DNA from: Ferrovibrio sp.
GTDB taxonomy: Bacteria; Pseudomonadota; Alphaproteobacteria; Ferrovibrionales; Ferrovibrionaceae
Assembly (NCBI RefSeq): GCF_019636075.1
Contig: NZ_JAHBYG010000035.1
Location: forward strand, 1 to 47,053
Length of the DNA stretch: 47,053 nucleotides
Direction: 5' to 3'
The notes beneath the pieces were generated by a model. That model worked only from the letters and a program-made list of their open reading frames with translations, made no database searches and was not told the DNA's origin. The position numbers were made by a program, and so were the translations under genes. Below are positions 1 through 7,352 of the stretch, piece after piece. Position 1 is the first letter of the stretch. Every line of letters begins with the position of its first letter.

Positions 1-12
1 GGATACCATCGG

Positions 13-1080
13 CTATTTTCCCCCGGTCATCCTCTCCACCACCGCCCAGGCCATCTCGGCAATCGGGCGTGCCCGTTTGCCGGATTCCAATGCATGGGCG
101 CTGGCGGCCGTGCCATCCTTCACGCGGCCCATGATGCCCTGAAGAATGCCGGTGATGCGGAACATGTTGTAGGCCATGTAGAAATCGAGATGCGGAATGC
201 CATCGCGGCCGGTGCGCTGGCAATACAGCTTGCAATACTCTGCCTCGCTGGGAATGCCGAGTGCCGCCAGATCGGCGCCGGCCAGGCCGCGGAATTGCTC
301 CGGCGACAGATGCCAGGCCATCAGATGGTAGCTGAAATCGCCCAGCGGATGGCCGAGCGTGGACAATTCCCAATCCAGCACCGCGATCACACGCGGCTCG
401 GTGGGATGGAAGATCATGTTGTCGAGGCGGTAATCGCCATGCACGATCGAGGTTTCGTCGCCCGGCGGGATATTCGCCGGCAGCCATTCGATCAGCTTGT
501 CCATCGCCGGAATCGATTCCGTTTCCGACGCCTTGTACTGCTTCGACCAGCGGGCGATCTGGCGCGCAAAATAATCGCCGGGCTTGCCGAAATCGCCCAG
601 GCCGATAGCGGCGTAATCCACACTATGCAGCGCGGCGATGGTGCGGTTCATGGCATCGTAGATGCCGGCGCGTTCCTCGCGCGGCAGATCGGGCAGGGTC
701 GGATCCCAGAAGATCCGGCCTTCCACGCAATCCATCACATAGAAAGCCGTGCCGATCACGCTGTCGTCCTCACACAGCGCATGCGCCTTGGCCACCGGCA
801 CATCGGTGCCATGCAGCGCCTTGATCACGCGGAATTCACGATCCACCGCATGGGCGGAAGGCAGCAGCTTGCCCGGCGGCTTGCGGCGCAGCACGTATTT
901 GTGCGTGGGCGTGAAAACCAGGAAGGTGGGGTTGGATTGCCCGCCCTTGAACTGCCGCAGTTCCATCGGGCCTTTGTAATCGGCAACGTTGGCCTTCATC
1001 CACGCGTCGAGAGCCGCTGTGTCGAACGCATGGCGCTCCTGCACCGGCATCGTGCCGCTGAACCGATCTTCATCCCGCAT
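13..1080 (-). CDS. Phosphotransferase family protein (ACAD10/11-type APH kinase fold)
   Basis: A 355-residue cytosolic protein of the aminoglycoside phosphotransferase/choline kinase fold. The kinase signature is visible: HGDYRLDN at about residues 214-221 (catalytic loop) and LDWE at about 235-238 (metal-binding Asp). The N-terminal lobe has GGQSNPTF and the VLRRKPPG strand, typical of the ACAD10/ACAD11 N-terminal domain family, which are often encoded near acyl-CoA metabolism genes. The substrate is unknown; no resistance role should be read into the fold name. I chose the ATG at 1080; a GTG ten codons upstream and a second ATG (MPVQE) ten codons downstream are possible. It follows purD on the same strand after about 160 bp of non-coding sequence, so it probably has its own promoter. 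Confidence 0.85.
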   Translation of the reverse strand: MRDEDRFSGTMPVQERHAFDTAALDAWMKANVADYKGPMELRQFKGGQSNPTFLVFTPTHKYVLRRKPPGKLLPSAHAVDREFRVIKALHGTDVPVAKAHALCEDDSVIGTAFYVMDCVEGRIFWDPTLPDLPREERAGIYDAMNRTIAALHSVDYAAIGLGDFGKPGDYFARQIARWSKQYKASETESIPAMDKLIEWLPANIPPGDETSIVHGDYRLDNMIFHPTEPRVIAVLDWELSTLGHPLGDFSYHLMAWHLSPEQFRGLAGADLAALGIPSEAEYCKLYCQRTGRDGIPHLDFYMAYNMFRITGILQGIMGRVKDGTAASAHALESGKRARPIAEMAWAVVERMTGGK

Positions 1081-1239
1081 AACTGGACCACATGTTCTGG
1101 TTTCCCCCACTGACAGGCTTACGATAGCGAAGCGGCGGGGTGGGGCGCAACCTCTCGGATTCCGCCAATATCCCCGCTTATCTGCAACTTCGTTGGATGC
1201 CGGCCGCGCATCAAGACTTTGTGACCGGCATAACAGCGA

Positions 1240-2505
1240 CTAATTTTGACGCGCTACCGCACGCCAGCCGATATCACTGCGACAGAAACCATCGGCCCAG
1301 CGTACATGTTTCACAGCCGCATAGGCTCGAGCCTGCGCTGTGGCGATATCGGGGCCGCGTGCGCAGATGCCCAGCACGCGGCCGCCATCGGCAACCACGG
1401 CGCCATCGGCGCGCTGTTTGGTGCCGGCATGAAACACCTGCGCGCCCGGTTGTGCCGCGGCTTCCTGCAGACCCTCGATCACACCGCCCTTGGCCGGCTC
1501 GCCGGGATAGCCGCGCCCGGCCATCACCACGCAAAGCGCAGCATCGTCATGCCAGCGCAGATCGAAATCCTTCAATTGCCCATCGCGTGCCGCCATCAGG
1601 GCCGGCAGCAGATCGGATTTCAACCGCAGCATCAGGGTCTGGCATTCCGGGTCGCCGAAGCGCGCATTGTATTCCAGAAGCTTGGGGCCATCCTTGGTGA
1701 GCATCAGGCCGGCAAACAGCACGCCCTTGAAAGGCGCGCCCTCGGCTGCCATCGCGGCCACGGTGGGCTGCACGATGCGCGCCATCACATCGGCCTGCAA
1801 AGCCGGCGTCAGCGCCGGAGCGGGCGAATAGGCGCCCATGCCGCCGGTATTGGGGCCGGTATCGCCATCGCCCACGCGTTTATGGTCCTGTGCCGAAACC
1901 AGCGGCAGCGCATGCTTGCCATCCACCAATGCGAAGAAGCTCACTTCCTCGCCATCGAGAAATTCCTCGATCACGGCTTCGGCCCCAGGCTCGGTGAACA
2001 GCGCGCGGGCGGCGTCCAGGGCTTCTTCCAAGGTCATGGCCACCACAACGCCTTTGCCGGCGGCCAAGCCATCGGCCTTCACCACGATGGGGGCGCCGTG
2101 CTTGCGGATATAGGCTTCCGCCGAGGCCAGATCGGTGAAGCGGCCATAGAAGGCGGTGGGGATATCGTATTTGGCGCAAAGGTCTTTCATGAAGCCCTTC
2201 GAACCCTCGATGCGTGCTGCCGAGGCAGTGGGGCCGAAACAGGCAAAGCCGGCCGCTTCCAGCACATCCACCAGGCCATTCACTAGCGGCACTTCGGGGC
2301 CCACCACAACAAAGTCGATATGCTCGTCGCGGCAGAGTTGCAGCATGGCGGCATTGTCGGTCACGTTCACCGGCCGGCAGAGCGCAATTTCGGCGATTCC
2401 GGGGTTGCCTGGGGCGCAAACCAGCTTGCCCACCAGCGGCGAGGCCTTCAGCGCCCAGCATAATGCATGCTCGCGGCCGCCCGATCCCACAACAAGCACA
2501 TTCAT
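1240..2505 (-). CDS. purD: Phosphoribosylamine--glycine ligase (GARS)
   Basis: A 421-residue enzyme of de novo purine synthesis that joins phosphoribosylamine and glycine with ATP to give GAR. It begins with [15 protein letters not shown], the conserved N-terminal loop of PurD. The ATP-grasp part contains [28 protein letters not shown] and the [10 protein letters not shown] segment, and the length is that of the family. The open frame extends 116 codons upstream, but that stretch lies over the 5' end of xseA in antisense and carries no PurD homology, so the start is 2505. It is divergent from xseA across a 70-bp gap that must hold both promoters. purE and purK lie 25 kb away, so purine genes here are dispersed. 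Confidence 0.97.
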   Translation of the reverse strand: MNVLVVGSGGREHALCWALKASPLVGKLVCAPGNPGIAEIALCRPVNVTDNAAMLQLCRDEHIDFVVVGPEVPLVNGLVDVLEAAGFACFGPTASAARIEGSKGFMKDLCAKYDIPTAFYGRFTDLASAEAYIRKHGAPIVVKADGLAAGKGVVVAMTLEEALDAARALFTEPGAEAVIEEFLDGEEVSFFALVDGKHALPLVSAQDHKRVGDGDTGPNTGGMGAYSPAPALTPALQADVMARIVQPTVAAMAAEGAPFKGVLFAGLMLTKDGPKLLEYNARFGDPECQTLMLRLKSDLLPALMAARDGQLKDFDLRWHDDAALCVVMAGRGYPGEPAKGGVIEGLQEAAAQPGAQVFHAGTKQRADGAVVADGGRVLGICARGPDIATAQARAYAAVKHVRWADGFCRSDIGWRAVARQN

Positions 2506-2575
2506 GGCGTCACCCGGTCTGTTCGAATCGCGGCAATGTTTGTACCATGGGGGCCGGTTAAGCAAGGCTCTGAGT

Positions 2576-4003
2576 ATGTCCGAACCTGTTGATAACGCCC
2601 GCGTTAACGTACCGGAATTCTCCGTCGGCGAGCTCTCCCACCGCCTGAAGCGCAGCGTGGAGGAGACTTTCGCCTGGGTGCGCGTGCGCGGCGAGATTTC
2701 CGGCTTCAAACGTCCGGCCTCGGGGCATCTGTATTTCGCCTTGAAAGACGCCGATGCGGTGCTGGATGCAGTCTGCTGGAAGGGCCAGGCCGCACGGCTG
2801 GGTGTAAAGCCGGAGGATGGCCTTGAGGTGATTTGCTCCGGCAAGCTCACCACCTATCCCGGCCGCTCGAAATACCAGATGGTGGTCGAGCGCATGGAGC
2901 TGGCCGGCCTCGGCGCGCTGATGGCCATGCTGGAGCAGCGCAAGAAAAAGCTGGCCGCCGAAGGTCTGTTCGATGCCGAGCGCAAGCGCGCGCTGCCCTA
3001 TCTGCCCCGTGTGATCGGCGTGGTTACATCGCCGACCGGTGCCGTGATCCGCGATATCCTGCACAGGCTGCGCGATCGTTTCCCCACCCGTGTGCTGCTT
3101 TGGCCGGTGCTGGTGCAGGGCGAGGGCGCGGCCGATCAGGTGGCGCGTGCGATTGCCGGCTTCAATGCCTTGCCGCCGGACGGGCCGGTGCCGCGCCCGG
3201 ATATCCTGATCGTGGCGCGCGGCGGCGGCAGCCTGGAAGATTTGATGGCCTTCAACGAGGAAAGCGTGGTGCGCGCCGCTGCCGCCTCGCAGATTCCGCT
3301 GATCTCGGCGGTGGGCCATGAAACCGACACGACATTGATCGACTTCGCCTCTGACCGCCGTGCGCCCACACCGACCGCTGCCGCCGAAATCGCCGTACCG
3401 GTGCGGCTGGAATTGCTGGGCGATGTGGCCGCGCTGGATGAACGCCTGCGGCGCGGCATGGGCCGCCTAGCGCTGGAACGCCGCCGGCAATTGCAGGGCC
3501 TGCTGCGCGGCCTGCGCGATCCGCGCGAAAAGCTGGCCCAGGCGCAGCAGCGCTTCGACGATCTGGCCGAGCGCCTGCCGCGCGCCCTGGGCGTCGGGCT
3601 CAGGGCACAGCGCGCCAGGCTGGATGCTTCTTTCGCCAAGCTGCGCCCGGCCTCGCTGCGGCGCGAGGCAGCAGAATATCGCCGCCGGTTGAAGGATGGC
3701 ATGGCGCGGCTTGGCCGGGTGGTGCTGCGTCGGCGCGAGGATGCAGGCCAGGCCCTGCAACAGCGCGTAAAGCTGCTGGAAAGCCTGTCTTACCGCAATG
3801 TGCTGGCGCGCGGTTATGCCATGATCCTGGATGTGGATGGCCGTGCCGTGCAATCCGCCGAACAGCTTGCACCGGGCCAGGATGTGACGATCGAATTGCG
3901 CGATGGCCGCCGGGATGCGACAATCCAGGGCGGTTCCGCTTCAAAAGCGCGGGCCGCCAGGGCGAAGCCGGCCGGCGGCAAGGCGCAAGAGGAATTGTTC
4001 TGA
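2576..4003 (+). CDS. xseA: Exodeoxyribonuclease VII large subunit
   Basis: A 475-residue cytosolic nuclease subunit that degrades single-stranded DNA together with the small subunit XseB (not in this window). The N-terminal OB-fold is recognised from [18 protein letters not shown] followed by [18 protein letters not shown]. The catalytic core shows [33 protein letters not shown] and SAVGHETD. A long helical, arginine-rich coiled region follows and the C-terminal LARGYAMI strand closes the family fold. The last 20 residues form a lysine/alanine tail. The upstream part of the open frame (140 codons) is antisense to purD and is not used; the ATG at 2576 is the family start. It leads an apparent operon with the DUF2093 and M23 genes. 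Confidence 0.96.
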   Translation: MSEPVDNARVNVPEFSVGELSHRLKRSVEETFAWVRVRGEISGFKRPASGHLYFALKDADAVLDAVCWKGQAARLGVKPEDGLEVICSGKLTTYPGRSKYQMVVERMELAGLGALMAMLEQRKKKLAAEGLFDAERKRALPYLPRVIGVVTSPTGAVIRDILHRLRDRFPTRVLLWPVLVQGEGAADQVARAIAGFNALPPDGPVPRPDILIVARGGGSLEDLMAFNEESVVRAAAASQIPLISAVGHETDTTLIDFASDRRAPTPTAAAEIAVPVRLELLGDVAALDERLRRGMGRLALERRRQLQGLLRGLRDPREKLAQAQQRFDDLAERLPRALGVGLRAQRARLDASFAKLRPASLRREAAEYRRRLKDGMARLGRVVLRRREDAGQALQQRVKLLESLSYRNVLARGYAMILDVDGRAVQSAEQLAPGQDVTIELRDGRRDATIQGGSASKARAARAKPAGGKAQEELF

Positions 4004-4057
4004 TGGCGTTTTTCCGGCTGAAGACGTTTTTTCGACTGAGGATAGGGAGCGTTTGAG

Positions 4058-4288
4058 ATGGATCCGCATTTCAGCGGCCGCGACAACGAAGCCCGGCTGC
4101 ATTTCCGCGATGGCAGCTACGATATCGTCGTACCCGGCAATTACGTGATCTGCGCCGTTACCGGCATGCGCATTCCGCTGGATCGCCTGCGCTATTGGGA
4201 TGTGCCCAGCCAGCGTGCCTTTGTCAGCGCTGCAGTGGCGGTGCAGGCCCTGTGGGGCAAAAGCACCGATAGCAAAGCATCCGAATGA
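4058..4288 (+). CDS. DUF2093 domain-containing protein
   Basis: A 76-residue protein with the DUF2093 pattern: LHFRDGSYDIVVPGNYVICAVTG followed by IPLDRLRYWDV. The family is small, almost restricted to Alphaproteobacteria, and usually sits directly behind xseA as here. The function is unknown. A good ribosome binding site (GGAG, nine bases before ATG) supports the start. Its stop codon overlaps the start of the M23 peptidase gene by four bases (ATGA), so the two are translationally coupled. There is no signal peptide or membrane segment; the single Cys-Ala-Val-Thr-Gly turn resembles half of a zinc knuckle, but only one cysteine is present. Confidence 0.9.
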   Translation: MDPHFSGRDNEARLHFRDGSYDIVVPGNYVICAVTGMRIPLDRLRYWDVPSQRAFVSAAVAVQALWGKSTDSKASE

Positions 4289-5115
4289 TCCGCATATTCG
4301 CCGCGCTGTTGCTGTTGATCGCGTCGCCTGCCTTGGCGCAATCGCCGCCGGCCGGCATCACTTGGCAGGGCGATTTCTCGCAAGGCGGTCTGGTGCAGGG
4401 CCGGGTACAGAATCCTGGTGCACAGCCGGGTTTGAAGCTGATGCTGGGCCAGCGCCGCGTGCCGCTGGGGCCGAATGGCGAATTCGTGTTCGGCTTCGGG
4501 CGCGACGAACCCGCCGAGGCGGTGCTGATCATCGAACGCCCCGATGGCAGGCGCAGCGAGCATAAGCTTTCGATCGCACCGCGAAACTACGATATCCAGC
4601 GTATCGAAGGCTTGCCGCCGGCGCAGGTGACGCCGCCGCCCTCTGTGCTGGACCGCATCAAGCGCGAGAATGCCAAGATTGCCGAAGTGCGCCGCCGCGA
4701 AACGCCGTCGCTGGATTTCCTGGGCGGCTGGATCTGGCCCGCCGATGGCCCGGTTAGCGGTGTTTATGGCAGCCAGCGCATCCTGAATGGCGAGCCGCGC
4801 CAGCCGCATTTCGGCCTGGATATCGCAGCGCCGGCCGGATCGCCGGTGCGTGCCTCCACGGCGGGGATCGTGGTGATGGCGGAGAAAGACCTGTATTTCA
4901 CCGGCGGTACGATCATCATCGACCACGGCCAGGGCATCAACGGTGCCTATTCGCATCTTGCCAGCGTGACGGTGAAGGTCGGCCAGCATGTGAAGCAGGG
5001 CGAGGTGATCGGCACCGTGGGCGCCACCGGGCGCGCCACCGGTCCGCATCTGGATTGGCGGGTGAACTGGTTCGATGTGCGCCTCGATCCGCAGCGCCTG
5101 CTGCGGCCGCGTTAG
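4285..5115 (+). CDS. M23 family peptidoglycan metallopeptidase (LytM domain), HxD variant
   Basis: A 276-residue exported protein. It starts with a clear signal peptide (MIRIFAALLLLIASPALAQ). Residues 25-110 form a beta-rich N-terminal domain, then the LytM/M23 domain runs from about 150 to the end with PHFGLDIAAPAGSPV (first zinc ligands His and Asp) and the biotinyl-lipoyl-like GYSHL and GQHVKQGEVIGTVG repeats. The usual HxH zinc motif is replaced by HLD in GPHLDWRVNW. This variant is met in alphaproteobacterial homologues, so activity cannot be assumed or excluded. Expected site of action is the periplasmic cell wall. It overlaps the DUF2093 gene by four bases and is followed by a nested inverted repeat that may end transcription. 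Confidence 0.9.
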   Translation: MIRIFAALLLLIASPALAQSPPAGITWQGDFSQGGLVQGRVQNPGAQPGLKLMLGQRRVPLGPNGEFVFGFGRDEPAEAVLIIERPDGRRSEHKLSIAPRNYDIQRIEGLPPAQVTPPPSVLDRIKRENAKIAEVRRRETPSLDFLGGWIWPADGPVSGVYGSQRILNGEPRQPHFGLDIAAPAGSPVRASTAGIVVMAEKDLYFTGGTIIIDHGQGINGAYSHLASVTVKVGQHVKQGEVIGTVGATGRATGPHLDWRVNWFDVRLDPQRLLRPR

Positions 5116-5124
5116 AACATAAAA

Positions 5125-5212
5125 CGTCACCCTCGCACGCATTGCGAGGGTCCATGCCTGAAATAACAAGGCTGGTGAATCATGGACCACCGGAACAAGT
5201 CCGGTGGTGACG
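5125..5212. repeat. 88-bp nested inverted-repeat element (REP-like)
   Basis: The element is bounded by CGTCACC and GGTGACG. Inside it are a 9-bp stem with loop CGCAT (5129-5151), an inner pair GTCCATG/CATGGAC (5150-5156 and 5181-5187), and a second 9-bp stem with loop ACAAG (5186-5208). Folded, this is a cloverleaf-like structure. It lies between two convergent genes, where it could act as a bidirectional transcription stop. The design matches dispersed palindromic intergenic repeats of alphaproteobacteria; only one copy is present in this window. Confidence 0.7.
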
Positions 5213-5239
5213 ACATCCATTTGGATGCATTTGGCAGGC

Positions 5240-7342
5240 TTACTTGCTCTCTCGCCGCCACATCAGCATCAGCGCGGCGACAGCCAGCACCAGCATGGCC
5301 AGCGCCGGGGCCAGCGGGGTGAGCGTGAGGCCCACCACGGCGTAATCCTCGCGGCGGATCAGGCCGATCCAGTCGCGGCCCGAGGATTCGCGGGCAACGC
5401 CGCGGGGGCGTTCCGTCATGCGGATATCGGGCAGGCCGTCGCGCAGCCATTTGCTGGCGCCCTGGCTGGCAGCCACGATGGGCTGCAGCTTGGCCGGCGT
5501 GGCGCGTACATCGGCGAATTCGCGCGGGTTGACGGCGCCGACAGTAGCCAAGGCCTCGCGTTCGCCATCCGAGATGTGCCAGATGCCGGGCAGGTCGGCG
5601 GCCAGGGCGCCAGTGGCGGCACCATCGCCGCGCTCTTGCAAGGTAAGCTGGCGCTGCGAGCCATCGGGGCGGGTGACGGTAAGCGGCGCCTCGCGCGGGG
5701 TCATGCTGCGGCGTTCGATCTCCAGGCGGCCATCGCGCACATCGGCACGTAGGGCTTCTTCCTCGAGATCGGGTTCCTTCATCATCCAATGGGCCAGGCG
5801 GCGCAGCAATTCGGCTTGCGGTCCGCCGCCCTCGAAGCCGCGCGACCATAGCCATACATGATCGGAATATAGCTGTGCCACGCGGCCCTTCTGCACACGG
5901 TCGAGCAGCAGCAACGGTTCGGCCAGGGGCGTTTCCATCACCACATGGCCGCGCTTCACATCCACATTCACGGTGCGGAACCAACGGCTCCAGCTCGGCA
6001 GGCTGCCCGCTTCGCCCGCGCCGGGCAGACCGGCGGTAACCGGATGGCGGCGGCCCAGGGCGCTCAATTGCGGCTGGAAGGCCTCATGGCGCACGGTGCC
6101 GGTGGGGCGGCCGGGAAACACGTCGGCCAGCGGTGTGCGGTACAGGCTCAGCGGCGTGGCATAGGCCGGGCCAGACACTTCCAGCAGCGCGCCGCCGTTT
6201 TCCACATAGCGGGCGATATTCTCGAAATAGGCATTGGGCAGGATGCCGCGCCGCCGATAGCGGTCGAAGATCACCAGATCGAATTCGCTGAGTTTGATCT
6301 CGAACAATTCGCGGATCGGGAAGGCGATCAGCGAAAGCTCGCGGATCGGCGTACCGTCCTGCTTGTCCGGCGGACGCAGGATGGTGAAATGCACCAAGTC
6401 CACATTGGGGTCTGCCTTCAGCAGATTGCGCCAGACGCGCTCGCCGGCATGGGCCTCGCCGGTGACCAGCAGCACGCGCAGGCGGTCGCGGATGCCATTG
6501 ATCGACAAGGCCGCACGATTGTTCATCGCGGTGAGTTCGCCAGGCAGGGCCGGCACTTCCAGTTCCAGCAGGCTGCGCCCGGCGCGATCGAGCCTGAAGG
6601 GAACGGTGACTTCCCGATTGAGCGGTACGCTCTGGCGCAGATCCGGACGATCCTGCTGGCGCAACAGCAATTCGGTCATCTCGGTGGGGCCGGCAGCCGG
6701 ATCCTCGATGCGCAGCGTGAGGCTGAGCTGCTGGTTCACCATGCCGAAGGTGGGGGCATTCACCACCACCAGACGGCGGTCGCGCTCGTCGGGCCGGCCG
6801 GTGAGCAGCACATGCACGGGCGCGCCCAGGATATCGGCGGCGGCAGCGGTTTCGGGCACATCATGCACCTGGCCATCGGTGATCATGATGGTGCCGGCCA
6901 GGCGGTGGCGCGGCACATCGGTGAGCGCCATGTTCAATGCCGAGAATAGCCGCGTGCCGTCATCGCGCTTGGCGCTTTCGGCATCGGGCGCGCCGGCCTT
7001 CACGGTACGCAGCTCAAGATTGGGAATGCGGCCAAGCCGTTCGGTGAGGGCAGCGGCCGCCTCGGCGGTTTGCACGGCACGGTTCTCGATGCCCTGGCTC
7101 GGGCTTTCATCCACCACCAGCACGGCGATATCGGGCAGAGTGGCCCGTTCTTCCTTGCGCGCCACCGGATTGGCCAGCACGGTGAGCAGCAGCAGGGCGG
7201 CCAAGCCGCGCAGCAGGCTGCCACGGGCGCGCCGGATCAGGCCGAACAGCAGCAGCGCGGCACTGGCCGCACACAGCGCCAGCACTGCCCAGAGCGGAAT
7301 CAGCGGTGCGAAATCCAGGGTGAGCGGTGCATTCTCCATCAT
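5240..7342 (-). CDS. Large membrane protein with VWA-like and glutamine-amidotransferase-like regions
   Basis: A 700-residue protein, last gene of the moxR operon. Two hydrophobic helices near the N-terminus (about residues 10-30 and 40-58) are followed by an extracytoplasmic part whose start, VLVVDESPSQG, has the DxSxS pattern of a von Willebrand A metal site. About residues 290-460 resemble a class I glutamine-amidotransferase-like fold (VLLVTGEAHAGERVWRNLL, FDLVIFDRYRRRG, YVENGGALLEVSGP) without an obvious catalytic triad. A single C-terminal helix ends in MWRRESK. The ATG at 7342 has a GAGG ribosome binding site eight bases upstream; a TTG seven codons earlier is less likely. Family role: BatA/BatB-like partners of MoxR ATPases, thought to act in cell-envelope or stress functions. 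Confidence 0.8.
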   Translation of the reverse strand: MMENAPLTLDFAPLIPLWAVLALCAASAALLLFGLIRRARGSLLRGLAALLLLTVLANPVARKEERATLPDIAVLVVDESPSQGIENRAVQTAEAAAALTERLGRIPNLELRTVKAGAPDAESAKRDDGTRLFSALNMALTDVPRHRLAGTIMITDGQVHDVPETAAAADILGAPVHVLLTGRPDERDRRLVVVNAPTFGMVNQQLSLTLRIEDPAAGPTEMTELLLRQQDRPDLRQSVPLNREVTVPFRLDRAGRSLLELEVPALPGELTAMNNRAALSINGIRDRLRVLLVTGEAHAGERVWRNLLKADPNVDLVHFTILRPPDKQDGTPIRELSLIAFPIRELFEIKLSEFDLVIFDRYRRRGILPNAYFENIARYVENGGALLEVSGPAYATPLSLYRTPLADVFPGRPTGTVRHEAFQPQLSALGRRHPVTAGLPGAGEAGSLPSWSRWFRTVNVDVKRGHVVMETPLAEPLLLLDRVQKGRVAQLYSDHVWLWSRGFEGGGPQAELLRRLAHWMMKEPDLEEEALRADVRDGRLEIERRSMTPREAPLTVTRPDGSQRQLTLQERGDGAATGALAADLPGIWHISDGEREALATVGAVNPREFADVRATPAKLQPIVAASQGASKWLRDGLPDIRMTERPRGVARESSGRDWIGLIRREDYAVVGLTLTPLAPALAMLVLAVAALMLMWRRESK

Positions 7343-7352
7343 CGCCGCCGCC

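Noticed and set aside
1111..1239. Small gene or RNA between the phosphotransferase gene and purD
   Set aside because: No frame with family features, no terminator and no recognisable RNA fold.
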